From Gammaproteobacteria bacterium (GTDB taxonomy: Bacteria; Pseudomonadota; Gammaproteobacteria; DSM-16500), in the NCBI GenBank assembly GCA_013816845.1, contig JACDDU010000002.1, positions 310,001 through 374,000 of the forward strand: a stretch of DNA of 64,000 bases, written 5' to 3'. Each line of letters begins with the position of its first letter. Position 1 is the stretch's first letter. The translations under genes were made by a program, and so were the position numbers. The notes below the pieces were generated by a model. That model had not been told where the DNA came from. It worked only from the letters and a program-made list of their open reading frames with translations, and made no database searches. Shown here one piece after another: positions 16,576-25,943 of this stretch.

Positions 16576-17310
16576 GTGGGAAATTTAAATAATAACAATA
16601 GTGTTAGCGAGCTTTCGCAAGAACAAATCGATCAACAATGGAATGAGCAAATAAAAGCCATTGCGGATTTAAAAAAGAAGTTAAAGGATAGTGATTTAAA
16701 CCCACCTTTAGCCGTTTATTTTGATGATTATAATCAAATCAAACAAACCCTCATCGATTTAAAAGTAATTTCTGCTGATGATATTGCACTGATGGAAAAA
16801 GATGTTAATTCAACCTATGGCTTGACCCATCTTTTTTATCCCCCTTTGCAACAAAGGTATAACATTGAAGTTAAATGCGAGCAGCAAAGGATACTGGAAC
16901 AGTGTCAAATTAATCATGACAGTTATGTCAGTCGAGTAGGCAGTTATATTTGTATAGATTTGGTTCTGGCATCTTCCACTTTGATTTTTGGCATTAGCCC
17001 TATTTTTCTTGCCGCCAGCGTCATGGTTAGCGCACTTGACAGTTTATTAACTCAACTATGTTCGCTCGTTTTAGATCATCAGTTCAGATCAGCGCCAGAG
17101 AAAGTTAAAGAAAAAATTAATGAGCAAGTTGTTAATGATAGAAACAAAAACATTCATCAGAAATTCTTTGAATTAACCAAAGATAAAGTTAATGCCATGC
17201 GATTTTTTCATCCGGTGAGTACGACTCCGGGTCAATCTCAAGTCGAAGACCAAAATATTCAAGCCTCTACAGAAATACCACCACCGTCACTTTATCCATC
17301 CTTAAAATAA
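16576..17310 (+). CDS. Hypothetical protein with a hydrophobic hairpin, 244 aa
   Basis: Unknown protein. I place the start at the GTG at 16576 with TAGGAA upstream; the open frame reaches back to 16513, but that leader lacks a ribosome-binding site. Residues 1-125 are hydrophilic and helical (LSQEQIDQQWNEQIKAI, then LKKKLKDSDLNPP). Two adjacent hydrophobic stretches lie at about 130-180 (ICIDLVLASSTLIFGISP and IFLAASVMVSALDSLL), enough for a membrane hairpin. The tail is charged and ends in a Pro/Ser-rich segment. The combination of a hairpin and soluble flanks is common among translocated proteins of intracellular bacteria, but nothing proves that role here. Confidence 0.6.
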   Translation: MGNLNNNNSVSELSQEQIDQQWNEQIKAIADLKKKLKDSDLNPPLAVYFDDYNQIKQTLIDLKVISADDIALMEKDVNSTYGLTHLFYPPLQQRYNIEVKCEQQRILEQCQINHDSYVSRVGSYICIDLVLASSTLIFGISPIFLAASVMVSALDSLLTQLCSLVLDHQFRSAPEKVKEKINEQVVNDRNKNIHQKFFELTKDKVNAMRFFHPVSTTPGQSQVEDQNIQASTEIPPPSLYPSLK

Positions 17311-17321
17311 ATAACTTTAAA

Positions 17322-17346
17322 AGGTGGCCATGTAATTTGGCCATCT
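17322..17346 (+). terminator. Hairpin terminator
   Basis: AGGTGGCCA (17322-17330) pairs with TGGCCATCT (17338-17346), one G-T wobble, around a seven-base loop. It starts 11 bases after the stop of the preceding gene. The downstream T content is weak. Confidence 0.55.
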
Positions 17347-17622
17347 ATCCTTTAATCCAAGTAGAGTGCCTCTGGTTTGAAAGTTCATTTAAGACAAGAT
17401 TTTACCCATCAAAAATACTGGTTGATTTGTTAGGGGGTTAGGGTTCTAAGTAATCTTCATTCTTTTTTATTCGCCTTTCATTTCAAGTTAGGAATCTTAC
17501 TTAATGCTAAACATCACTCTTATTTATAATTTTCGGTGTATCAAATAAAGGTAAGTAGAGGAGGTGTCTCCTTCACTCGCATCATCGCAACAAGGTAATA
17601 ATGCGAGTTAACAATTAACGAA
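17347..17622. other. Convergent spacer, no gene seen
   Basis: AT-rich spacer between two convergent genes. GAGGAGGTGTCTCCTTCACT around 17559-17578 contains a short GGAGnnnnnCTCC symmetry. No open frame of note. Confidence 0.3.
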
Positions 17623-18489
17623 TTAGCTTAATGCACTGTCACTTAAAGCTTTCTCGTTCATTTCAATGAAGTTTAGTAAATCTTTATTAACGCGATCTTT
17701 GAGGGTCGCGGTTAAGCCGTGCGGCGCACCTTCATAAATTTTAAGTTGGGCATTCTTAATAAGTTTTGATGAAAGTAGGGCAGATGCTTCTATAGGAACA
17801 ATCTGATCATCATCGCCGTGAATGATTAGTGTTGGTACGTTAAACTTTTTTAAATCTTCAGTGAGGTCAGTTTCAGAAAATGCTTTTATGCATTCGTAAG
17901 TTGCAGGCATGCTAGCAAGCATTGCTTGCAACCAAAAAAAGTCACGTAAACCTTGAGAGACTTTGGCGCCGGTTCTATTTGCACCATAGAAAGGTTCGCT
18001 AAGATCTTTCATAAATTGAGAACGATCAGCAAGCACATTTGCGCGTAATTTATCAAATACTTCGAGCGGCAAGCCTTTTGGGTTGGAAACCGTCTTCAAC
18101 ATAAGTGGCGCAATTGCACCGATTAAAACAGCGCCTCCTACACGTGTTGTTCCATGACGGCCAATGTAACGTGCCACTTCCCCACCACCTGTTGAATGAC
18201 CGACATGGATCACATTTTTTAAATCAAGCTCTATCACGAGTTTGGCTAAATCATCGGCATAGGTATCTAAATTATTTCCCTCTCTTGTTTGACTTGAGCG
18301 GCCATGCCCACGGCGATCATGTGCAATACATCGATAGCCTTTGGATGACAAGAAAAGCATTTGATCTTCCCAAGCATCCGCGTTTAATGGCCACCCATGG
18401 CTAAAAACAATCGGTTGTCCTTTGCCCCAGTCTTTATAGTACAGCGTGATATTTTCGAAATTTTCTTTTCCAACCGTTACGTAACTCAT
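17623..18489 (-). CDS. Alpha/beta hydrolase, non-haem chloroperoxidase/arylesterase-like
   Basis: A 288-residue cytoplasmic hydrolase. Oxyanion region [16 protein letters not shown], then [12 protein letters not shown], nucleophile Ser99 in [12 protein letters not shown], acid Asp228 in HGDDDQIVP and base His257 in GAPHGLTAT: the full triad of the cofactor-free chloroperoxidase / aryl esterase family. Members hydrolyse esters and can form peracids; the natural substrate is not predictable. AAGGA sits just upstream of the start. It stands alone, followed on the same strand by a secreted small protein gene after about 190 bases of promoter-sized spacer. Confidence 0.92.
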   Translation of the reverse strand: MSYVTVGKENFENITLYYKDWGKGQPIVFSHGWPLNADAWEDQMLFLSSKGYRCIAHDRRGHGRSSQTREGNNLDTYADDLAKLVIELDLKNVIHVGHSTGGGEVARYIGRHGTTRVGGAVLIGAIAPLMLKTVSNPKGLPLEVFDKLRANVLADRSQFMKDLSEPFYGANRTGAKVSQGLRDFFWLQAMLASMPATYECIKAFSETDLTEDLKKFNVPTLIIHGDDDQIVPIEASALLSSKLIKNAQLKIYEGAPHGLTATLKDRVNKDLLNFIEMNEKALSDSALS

Positions 18490-18686
18490 CGCAAAATCCT
18501 TTTGTTAGTCACTACACAGGGAATTCATTTTCGATCATTCAATCGTCACTTGTCAAACAAGTAAGGTTTTATTCATCTTATAAATTAAAATACTACTTAC
18601 CTTAAAACAAATTTGCGGTATTTGTTAGCATCATTATTGAATCTACAGCGTTGCACAATTAAGTGACTTAAGTAACTTATCCAAAT

Positions 18687-19076
18687 TTAATTTTGTTGGT
18701 TGACTTGGATGGTGGAGCCGCTGCCAGTAACTAAATAGTGTTTTCTGTCCAAATTGCGAATCGATGTAATGTGTTTTTTCGTATTAATTTTTACAATCGC
18801 AATTTTTTTATTACAATGATTTGTTGCAAAAATATGAGCTTCACAGGCAAAAACTTTACAAAACATATTAAGAAGAGAATCGGGTACTTTAAGTGATTGA
18901 TGCGGGTTAGCGATACCACCCTTGCCTAGCGATGATGAGCAAGGACTTGTTTTGAGACGATTTCGAATAAAAGCTGTGCCATAAGCATTGGTGTTGTTGG
19001 AAATAAGAATATCAGCAAGTACGGGTGTGGCTGAAATAAATAAAGCGATTGTGATTGCCCAAGGTGATGTCTTCAT
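18687..19076 (-). CDS. Small secreted protein, 129 aa
   Basis: Unknown exported protein. Residues 1-21 are a standard signal peptide (MKTSPW, a hydrophobic core, then cleavage after PVLA). The mature part has four Cys residues (in SPCSSS, MFCKVFACEAH and NHCNKK) that could form two disulphides in the periplasm, and starts with a beta-like DILISNNTNAYGTAFI. It is small, basic and without a known family. Its stop is separated from the next minus-strand start by a promoter-sized spacer, so it is probably its own transcription unit. Confidence 0.65.
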   Translation of the reverse strand: MKTSPWAITIALFISATPVLADILISNNTNAYGTAFIRNRLKTSPCSSSLGKGGIANPHQSLKVPDSLLNMFCKVFACEAHIFATNHCNKKIAIVKINTKKHITSIRNLDRKHYLVTGSGSTIQVNQQN

Positions 19077-19455
19077 AATTCTCCTGAAAAAGACGGTAGT
19101 TATGTATGCATATCAAATTTAGATACAACGCAAAGCGTGTTTCACGCAGCAACTTTAAAAGGATTGCCTTAGTTTTTCAATTTCTAAGTGATTTTTATAA
19201 TTTAAACTTATAAGTGAAAGCATTTTTTGAAAATTTCTTCTTTATGATGACTCAAAGACCCCTTGATAGCGCAGTATTTAAAAGCCTTTCCGCCTGAAGG
19301 GAAGTGAAAATCAGTTAAAAATGTCATGTTGAGACGCAGCCTGTGTCGTTATACTATGCTGCGTTGTCGAAAGAGCGGCCTAAAGCTCTAGATATGATAA
19401 AACTTGATCAATTATCTGCTCATAATTTGTTAAGCTCAATAAGAAGAGGAATTTC
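19077..19455. promoter_or_regulatory. Divergent promoter region
   Basis: Separates the divergent secreted-protein gene and pepP. It contains ACGCAAAGCGTGT (19128-19140), the same 13 bases that appear in a hairpin element at 25598-25610, and a longer-loop stem ACGCAGC/GCTGCGT (about 19333-19366) enclosing a TTATACTAT that could be a -10 box. No gene is seen. Confidence 0.35.
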
Positions 19456-20925
19456 ATGTTAAGAAATCAACCAAACGAAACTGTTGCACCTAGTCAAGAC
19501 CCGGCTGTTTTCGCCCAACGACGTACAAAATTAATTCAAGAAATTGGTCCTCATAGTTTAGTAATTATTCCGGGCGCATCATTACAAAACCGAAATCGTG
19601 ATAATGAATATTCTTTTCGTCAAGAAAGCAGCTTTTATTATTTAACGGGGATTGAAGAAGATGATGCGATAGCTGTTTTTATTCCAGGACGGAGAGAGGG
19701 TGAATATATTTTATTTAATAAAAAACCGGATCCTATTTCCGAAGCATTTTTGGGTGAATTTATCGGTCAAGAGAATGCCGTGAAAATTTATGGTGCAAAC
19801 GAATCTTATCCGCGTGAAGATTTCGATACGCAATTACCAAATTTATTTGATGGCATTACGAAAATCTATTACCCGATAGCGCAAAACAAATCGCTTGAGC
19901 TGGATAAGAAAATTCTAAAAATTTTAGGCAGTCAACGGGATGAATTTGATTATGGCGTTAGAGAATCGATTAAGATTTTAGATTCAAATCCAATAATTCA
20001 TTCAATGCGATCAATCAAAGATCCCAATGAATTGGCTTTGATTAAGCATGCCATCGAAATTTCTGAGCAAGCTCATTTAAAGGCGATGCAAATTTGCAAA
20101 CCCGGTATAAACGAAATGAAACTCTCACGTAAAATTATCGATGTCTTCATGGATCATGGAAGTCAGGAAGTTGCTTACCCCAATGTAGTTGGTGCTGGGG
20201 CTAATAGTTGTACGCTACATTATGGGAAAAATGCTTCACAAGTAAAAGAGGGTGACTTGGTATTAATTGATGCTGGTGTTGAATATAAAAATTATTCCTC
20301 TGATATTACACGGACTTTTCCTGCAAATGGAAAATATTCTCTTGAGCAACGCACAATTTACGATATCGTTTTAAAAGCTCAGGAAGCGGTTATTAAATTA
20401 ATCAAGCCTGGCGTAACTTGGAAGGAAATGAATACCTTAGCAGCTAAAGAAATTACGCTGGGTTTAATCAATATTGGATTGCTCAAAGGTGAGCTCGATG
20501 AATTAGTTGAAAAGAAAGCTTATCGTTCCTTTTACATGCATGGTATAGGCCATGCACTAGGATTAGATGTGCATGATGTGGGCTCACATGCAACGCCACT
20601 TGAAGCAGGCATGACGCTTACTGTAGAGCCGGGTATCTATATTAATGACAAACACACAGATGTTGATCCACGATGGCATAACATTGGTATCCGTATTGAA
20701 GATAATGTCTTGGTAACCCCTGAAGGATGCGAAGTTCTCAGCAAACATTTGCCCAAAAAAGCTGAAGAAATTGAAAAAGTTATGACGGGATTTGTTCCGG
20801 AAGAAATGATTAAAATTGGTTATCAGAATAAAATTCGTCTCTTTAATCTTCCGACAACTGTTAACGAATCAACGTTGAATGAAAACACGAATCGTTCGAT
20901 TGTAAGTTCAGGGAACCGGGCCTAA
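19456..20925 (+). CDS. pepP: Xaa-Pro aminopeptidase
   Basis: Removes N-terminal residues that precede proline; a cytosolic di-metal M24B peptidase. The N-terminal domain (1-185) has the PepP signature NEYSFRQESSFYYLTGIEE. The C-terminal pita-bread domain shows the metal ligands Asp272 (VLIDAGVEY), Asp283 (SSDITRTFP), His366 (HGIGHALGLDVHD), Glu391 (LTVEPGIYI) and Glu415 (IRIEDNVLV). At 489 residues it is about 45 longer than E. coli PepP; the extra part is a C-terminal tail rich in Asn/Ser after the usual end. AGAGGA precedes the start. It is monocistronic and followed by a hairpin. Confidence 0.96.
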   Translation: MLRNQPNETVAPSQDPAVFAQRRTKLIQEIGPHSLVIIPGASLQNRNRDNEYSFRQESSFYYLTGIEEDDAIAVFIPGRREGEYILFNKKPDPISEAFLGEFIGQENAVKIYGANESYPREDFDTQLPNLFDGITKIYYPIAQNKSLELDKKILKILGSQRDEFDYGVRESIKILDSNPIIHSMRSIKDPNELALIKHAIEISEQAHLKAMQICKPGINEMKLSRKIIDVFMDHGSQEVAYPNVVGAGANSCTLHYGKNASQVKEGDLVLIDAGVEYKNYSSDITRTFPANGKYSLEQRTIYDIVLKAQEAVIKLIKPGVTWKEMNTLAAKEITLGLINIGLLKGELDELVEKKAYRSFYMHGIGHALGLDVHDVGSHATPLEAGMTLTVEPGIYINDKHTDVDPRWHNIGIRIEDNVLVTPEGCEVLSKHLPKKAEEIEKVMTGFVPEEMIKIGYQNKIRLFNLPTTVNESTLNENTNRSIVSSGNRA

Positions 20926-20939
20926 TTGTTAAAAGATTT

Positions 20940-20977
20940 CGGTTATACTGCGTAATCCTTTGGATGCAGTGTAACCG
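20940..20977 (+). terminator. Hairpin terminator after pepP
   Basis: CGGTTATACTGC (20940-20951) pairs with GCAGTGTAACCG (20966-20977), 11 of 12 canonical plus one wobble, 15 bases after the stop. Confidence 0.6.
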
Positions 20978-21268
20978 ATCTTAGAAATTTATGCTTTGTC
21001 TTCGTAAAATAGCGCAACCCTTGAAAGTGATAGGAAGCTAAATCAAATAGGTCGAGGAGATATTCTGAATCTCGATAAGTTATTCATTCAAAAAAAATGC
21101 TAATAAATTTTTAAGTGAAATGAATAAAATAAAAGATGATAAAATGGAAATAACATCAGCGATAATGAATGTTAGAAGGGTAAAATAGATTATAAAATTT
21201 TAGGAAAAGGTTTATCCGTTGCAACCATCAGCCCCGCTCTGCGGGGCGATGTGTAATGTCTTGTATTT
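20978..21268. other. Convergent spacer with a GC-rich hairpin
   Basis: Between the convergent pepP and outer-membrane-protein genes. GCCCCGC/GCGGGGC (21231-21237 with 21241-21247, three-base loop) lies 21 bases past the end of the minus-strand gene and probably terminates it, although no T-run follows on either strand. No open frame of note. Confidence 0.45.
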
Positions 21269-22459
21269 TTAGCAAGTTGCGCCAACGATCAAATAAGCAC
21301 CTTGTAACCCTGCATTGGTTGGACTGTTATAAACTGTGTCACGCGTAATGCCAAAGAATTGCGTAATTTGATAACCTAATTTTAAATTAATATTCGCATT
21401 CTTATAAGGCGTGCTAAACATTAAACCTAATTTTGAACTGAGTACGGGAACGACTAAGTTTTCATTGGGTGCGCTTGCAGCGACTGTCACCCCATTAAAA
21501 CTAACGCTAACATTATTAGTCATCGTTCCATACAACATGGTGGGTTCAAAGCTACCATAGAGACTAAAGCCGGGCATGGTATCAAAGGGACTGTAATATC
21601 CATCAAGACCCAAAGTGGGTCCTACACCGCGATACGAAGTTTTCATCTGGCCATTCAAGAAAATGATTGATGAAATATTTCCATTAAGCGTGATATTTTT
21701 TCTAAATTCGGTAAAGTTTACGCCCCCATAAAAATTCAATTTAAATTTATCAGTAAGGTTAGTTTTTTGGCCTAAGGTCAGAGCGAGGGAATCGTAAGTA
21801 TAGCCTATCGTACTTTGCCCAAAATCAATCAAACCAGGTGCGCCGGGGAATAAGCTTAGCGCAGATGAATTGATGTTTCTAGAATCGTTGGCGCGCAGAT
21901 TGGTATAAATTAAATTAATGTCGGCATCATTTTGTTTAATTTTATAGCCCAGGCCAACTTGGTAGCCAGTATGATAATTAGTATGGGTTGTGATGCTTGA
22001 ATTATCGGTAAACTGCTGGTAAACCGCACCTGCAAAGCCATGCAAGCCACCCGCACTTCGATAAGTGGGAGTGTAAATCATGGTTGGTTGTACAGGTTGT
22101 ACCGTAATGGGTTGCGCTTGTCTTGGCGGGCTATAAGATTTCTGTGCTTGGCATCGCATTTCACAATGGCGCAAATTTTTTAATGCTCTTTCTCTTTTAT
22201 ATTTTAATGCAGTGATTTGTTCTCGCATTTGTTTGGCTTGTGCGGAGTGCTTTGGTGTATTACTTCGGTCATAATCCGCTATTGCAGTCCAAAGTTGCTC
22301 CGCCTGGACTTGATAAGCCCGTTCAGTCGGAATGCATGTTGAGCAAGTTGAATGGGAAGCTGCAAGAAGAGGGAAGGGAAGCAGCATGATGGTTCCCGAA
22401 ATCAATAGTTTTGCAGATAGCTGCACACGTGAAAATTTATTTATCATTTCTATATTCAT
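21269..22459 (-). CDS. Legionella-type major outer membrane protein (MOMP family)
   Basis: A 396-residue exported beta-barrel. A signal peptide ends near residue 33 (LLPFPLLAAS). Residues 34-110 form a charged helical segment with two Cys pairs (HSTCSTCIP and HCEMRCQAQK), as in the Legionella MOMP/Lpg1974-type porins, where disulphides cross-link the protein on the surface. The rest alternates amphipathic strands (GFAGAVYQQFTD, YHTGYQVGLGYKIK, GYTYDSLALTLGQK, KFKLNFYGGVNFTEF) and ends in GAYLIVGATC, a barrel-like C-terminus with a terminal Cys. ATG codons at 22459 and 22447 are both near an AAGGA. It probably acts as a porin and surface antigen. Confidence 0.85.
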   Translation of the reverse strand: MNIEMINKFSRVQLSAKLLISGTIMLLPFPLLAASHSTCSTCIPTERAYQVQAEQLWTAIADYDRSNTPKHSAQAKQMREQITALKYKRERALKNLRHCEMRCQAQKSYSPPRQAQPITVQPVQPTMIYTPTYRSAGGLHGFAGAVYQQFTDNSSITTHTNYHTGYQVGLGYKIKQNDADINLIYTNLRANDSRNINSSALSLFPGAPGLIDFGQSTIGYTYDSLALTLGQKTNLTDKFKLNFYGGVNFTEFRKNITLNGNISSIIFLNGQMKTSYRGVGPTLGLDGYYSPFDTMPGFSLYGSFEPTMLYGTMTNNVSVSFNGVTVAASAPNENLVVPVLSSKLGLMFSTPYKNANINLKLGYQITQFFGITRDTVYNSPTNAGLQGAYLIVGATC

Positions 22460-22749
22460 CCTTAATTAAAGCGTTGGTATCCTTGACTTCTTTTTCGTAA
22501 CCCTGGTGAATAAGGAGGTTAAAATTTCACCATAATGGTATGGGTAAACAGGTTTGTCAATGTTAGAACATCGTGCGGTAGAATTATAAACGGTCGTCGA
22601 GATGCGGGTGGTAACTATAGCGAAGTTGAAGAAGATGCGGTTTATATTTGTTGAGGTTTCTCAGCTGGGCTGTGTGGTATTGGTCTATTATCGCGTAATC
22701 GACCATCTAGAAATACTGCTAAACTTATTTTTTAAACCTCAGGAGCCAT

Positions 22750-23421
22750 TTACACATAACATGTGAGATCGCTGACTTGTGCTTCTCTAAATCCTTTCAT
22801 TCTTAACACACAGCTATCACATTTTCCGCAAGCTCGACCGTCATCGGTTGCTTGGTAACAGGAAATTGTCATTTGATAGTCAATGCCTAGCGATAAGCCA
22901 AGCTTAATCGTGTCGGCTTTCGATAGGTAAATGAGAGGGGCATGCAGTCTGACTTCTCCTTCTTCTACGCCGATTTTAGTGGCAAGGTTGGCGAGCGTTT
23001 GAAAAGTTTGGATGTATTCCGGTCGGCAATCTGGGTAACTGGAATAATCTATGGCGCTGACACCAATAAAAATATCCTTAGCTTTCAGTACTTCAGCCCA
23101 TCCTAAGGCAAATGATAAGAAAATTGTATTTCTAGCAGGTACGTATGTTACAGGGATTTGCTGACCCCCTTTAAAATCTGGAACCTCTATCTTCACATCT
23201 GTTAAAGCAGACCCACCCATTTGGGATAGCGGTAAAGGAATGATGATGTGTTGTACACCCATATGAGTGCAAATTCGTTTGGCTGCATTTAATTCGGCAG
23301 CATGGCGTTGACCATAATTGAAGCTTAAGGCATAACAGTTAAAACCTTGCGACTTTGCATAAGCTAAACAGGTTGTAGAATCCAACCCTCCTGAAAATAG
23401 AATAATGGCCTTTTTCATCAT
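22750..23421 (-). CDS. queC: 7-cyano-7-deazaguanine (preQ0) synthase QueC
   Basis: Converts 7-carboxy-7-deazaguanine, ATP and ammonia into preQ0 in queuosine biosynthesis. The PP-loop ATPase motif FSGGLDSTT lies at residues 9-17, with [11 protein letters not shown] and [17 protein letters not shown] typical of QueC, and the C-terminal zinc site is complete: Cys188, Cys198, Cys201 and Cys204 ([13 protein letters not shown]). The length of 223 residues is normal. QueF, the next enzyme, is at 6035-6874; queD and queE are not in the window. It is monocistronic. Confidence 0.97.
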   Translation of the reverse strand: MMKKAIILFSGGLDSTTCLAYAKSQGFNCYALSFNYGQRHAAELNAAKRICTHMGVQHIIIPLPLSQMGGSALTDVKIEVPDFKGGQQIPVTYVPARNTIFLSFALGWAEVLKAKDIFIGVSAIDYSSYPDCRPEYIQTFQTLANLATKIGVEEGEVRLHAPLIYLSKADTIKLGLSLGIDYQMTISCYQATDDGRACGKCDSCVLRMKGFREAQVSDLTCYV

Positions 23422-23573
23422 TTACACCGTAAGCTCTTAATTATTATTATAAAATTACAATTGCGCCAGTAAGTTACATTCTGGTGGAGATGAGCTGAGC
23501 GTATATTAAGCTAACTAGCAATAAGTTTAAACTAGACCGGTATGAAGAGGGTGCCGAAAAGCTAGTGGTTACT

Positions 23574-24287
23574 TTAATCAACACTTTCATTAATTATTTT
23601 TAGATCAAATAACAATAATTCTGAATCGGTCAAAGCTTCAATTTCTATCATATTTTCATCAAAAACAGTTGCGCCGTCCCCGGCTGATAAGGATTGTCCG
23701 TTTAAAATAAGATCCCCTTTAACAAGTTGAATCCACACCCCACGTTTTTTCTTTATTTCGTAGTCAATACGATGAGGGGGAGAAAGATAGGCAACATATA
23801 GAGCTATGTCTTGGTTGATCGTCATTGATCCATTTTGTGCATGACGCGAACCAATTAGAATTAATTTATTATTTTCTTTAGGAATAGTAATTTGTTCATA
23901 ACTTGGTTTTAATCCTTGCTTCTCTGGAATAATCCAAATTTGTAAAAAATGTAATGCATTTGATTTGGAATGATTAAATTCACTATGTTCAACACCAGTC
24001 CCCGCTGACATCCGTTGAATTTCGCCGGGCTTGATAACAGAACCTGTTCCCATGCTATCTTGATGTTCTAAAGCACCTTCAATAACATATGAAATAATTT
24101 CCATATTATTGTGCGGATGTTTACCAAACCCCATGCTCGGTTTAACTGTATCTTCATTGATGACACGTAAACTTCCGAAACCCATAAAACTTTCATCGTA
24201 GTATTCACCAAAAGAAAAAGTATGAAAACTATCAAGCCAAGTTAATTGGCTTCTGCCACGCGCATTACTTTTACGAATGTAAATCAT
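23574..24287 (-). CDS. Pirin family protein (YhaK-like)
   Basis: A 237-residue bicupin of the pirin family. It opens with IYIRKSNARGRSQLTWLDSFHTFSFGEYYD (quoted in part: LDSFHTFSFGEYYD), then FGKHPHNNMEIISYVIEGAL and GTGVEHSEFN, which provide the His/His/His/Glu metal site of the N-terminal cupin. The shorter C-terminal cupin (GSMTINQDIALYVAYL) is typical of the YhaK type. Some pirins oxidise quercetin; others bind regulators; the role here is open. The next minus-strand gene upstream (SIMPL protein) ends 29 bases before it, so the two may be co-transcribed. Confidence 0.92.
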   Translation of the reverse strand: MIYIRKSNARGRSQLTWLDSFHTFSFGEYYDESFMGFGSLRVINEDTVKPSMGFGKHPHNNMEIISYVIEGALEHQDSMGTGSVIKPGEIQRMSAGTGVEHSEFNHSKSNALHFLQIWIIPEKQGLKPSYEQITIPKENNKLILIGSRHAQNGSMTINQDIALYVAYLSPPHRIDYEIKKKRGVWIQLVKGDLILNGQSLSAGDGATVFDENMIEIEALTDSELLLFDLKIINESVD

Positions 24288-24316
24288 GTCGGGAATTTTC
24301 CAATGGTGTTTCTCTA

Positions 24317-25057
24317 TTAATAGACTTCAAAAATTAAAGTTATATTATCTGTTACTTCTTTATTCCCCGGTTCAATATTTGCTATGTTTGAACCAGTCCG
24401 TGCACTCATTGCAACAGCGCTATAGGGGGCAGGAGAAAACTCATTAGATGATTCAACCACATTTAAAATTCGTCCTAATTTAAGACCCGCTTCACTCGTT
24501 AATTGAAGCGCTTTTTCTTTTGCTTTTGCGATGGCTTGTTTTCTCGCTAATATTTTCAATTTATCAACATCTGCAAAACTAAAATAAATTCCGCGAATTT
24601 CATTTGCGCCATTATTGACAGAACTATCGAGAATTTTTTCTAATCTTTCTTGGGACTTATCAATATTATAAACCTGTATAGTGATAGTTTGATCGACTTG
24701 ATATCCCGTTATTGTATTTTGACCGTTAATCGTATTATAGGTAGGAGAAGCATAAAATCCGCTAGTTTTAATATATTGAGGATCAATGCCTTGTTGCTTA
24801 ATTAACGCGATTATTTTATTTATTTTTTCACTATTTTGATTTTTAATGTCAATTGAATTAACGCCTTGAGAAACCACACCCAACGTTACTGTTGCCAAGT
24901 CAGGGATAGACATTATTTTGCCTTCAGCCGAAACGCGCATGATTTGAGCGGCCGGACCGAGTTGCTTAATTTGATTAAGACAAAAAAGTGTAAGCAAAAT
25001 AATTAATAAAATGCCAAAAGTTAGCCTCATCCAAATGGGTATGATTCTATGTTTCAT
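24317..25057 (-). CDS. SIMPL-domain (DUF541/YggE-like) protein
   Basis: A 246-residue envelope protein. I start at the ATG at 25057, which has GAGGAA seven bases upstream; a TTG at 25075 would merely include that Shine-Dalgarno. A membrane anchor or uncleaved signal lies at residues 10-27 (MRLTFGILLIILLTLF). The SIMPL domain follows: IMRVSAEGKIMSIPDLATVT with the Gly-x-Gly region, NKIIALIKQQGIDPQYIKTS, YNTINGQNTITGYQVDQTI, and a C-terminal NITLIFEVY. E. coli YggE is linked to oxidative stress tolerance; the molecular function of the family is not settled. It precedes the pirin gene closely. Confidence 0.9.
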   Translation of the reverse strand: MKHRIIPIWMRLTFGILLIILLTLFCLNQIKQLGPAAQIMRVSAEGKIMSIPDLATVTLGVVSQGVNSIDIKNQNSEKINKIIALIKQQGIDPQYIKTSGFYASPTYNTINGQNTITGYQVDQTITIQVYNIDKSQERLEKILDSSVNNGANEIRGIYFSFADVDKLKILARKQAIAKAKEKALQLTSEAGLKLGRILNVVESSNEFSPAPYSAVAMSARTGSNIANIEPGNKEVTDNITLIFEVY

Positions 25058-25266
25058 TGTAATTTCCTCATCCAAGAAATGTCTCGACTGGTTAATAAAT
25101 TAATGGGGTAAATTGTTTTTATAATACCCATATTCAGTAGCTAATGCCAAATATTGGAAAATTTATTAACTTGTCACATGAGCGTATGATTAGGGGTAAT
25201 TCCTAAGATTTAAATCTATAAAAATACGATAAAATACAGAATAAAATCATTTCAGGAGAATGAGTG

Positions 25267-25446
25267 ATGCCTCGTGGAGATAAATCATCTTATAGTTCGA
25301 AACAAAAGCGTCAAGCCAAACATATCGAAGATTCTGAGAAAAAAGAAGGTAGATCAAGCAAAACCGCAAAGCGAATTGCGTGGGCAACTGTAAACAAGCA
25401 AACCGGTGGTGGTGCAAAAAAGAAAAAAACAAGTAAAAGTAAATAA
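25267..25446 (+). CDS. Small basic protein, plasmid-stabilisation-like
   Basis: A 59-residue Lys/Ser-rich protein starting at the ATG at 25267, with AGGAG twelve bases upstream (a GTG just before it is less likely). MPRGDKSSYSSKQKRQAKHI, then a WATVNKQTGGG segment and a lysine-rich tail, match a small family widespread in proteobacteria that is often annotated as plasmid stabilisation protein. No biochemical role is established; the strong positive charge suggests nucleic-acid binding. Confidence 0.8.
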   Translation: MPRGDKSSYSSKQKRQAKHIEDSEKKEGRSSKTAKRIAWATVNKQTGGGAKKKKTSKSK

Positions 25447-25937
25447 AACAATTTAAAAATTTGCAAGACTAATGGTTAAAAAAATTTATCTCATTCCACC
25501 TACTCAATCATAAGCCTTAGCAGAGTAAGCTGTTGTTCCCACTTAACACGCTCCACATTGTCGGTAGCAGTCTGTGTGGAGCGGTACCCAGGGTGGAACG
25601 CAAAGCGTGTAACCCAGGAAAAGATATACATTCCCCCTTTGGTCACTTAACCTCCACCTTCTTATCTACTACCAAGTAAGCTGCCTAAAAAGCAGACCCA
25701 ATTTCTACACTAATATTGATGGCTTTACATTACCTCATTGTCATGCGAAGGAAGGAGGCTATCAATAAAATTGGGAATGGAGAAGTTAATCGTTGGATAC
25801 CCTGGGACTTGACTTTAGTCGATATTAACTTACTTTAGATACGCAATTAAGATAGTGTAGTTCATCGTAAAAATTAAATTAATTAAAATATTATTCTCTC
25901 ACTAACTTAGTCGAAAAATTATTTATTTAACAAAGGA
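25447..25937. other. Intergenic stretch with two hairpin elements
   Basis: No gene is seen in this 490-bp gap. CGCTCCACA (25549-25557) pairs exactly with TGTGGAGCG (25575-25583). Directly next to it, ACCCAGGGTGGAACGC and GCGTGTAACCCAGG (25586-25618) form a second, imperfect hairpin around AAA. Paired GC-rich hairpins of this kind resemble REP-type intergenic repeats. The promoter of the next gene must lie after about 25800. Confidence 0.45.
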
Positions 25938-25943
25938 ATGACA

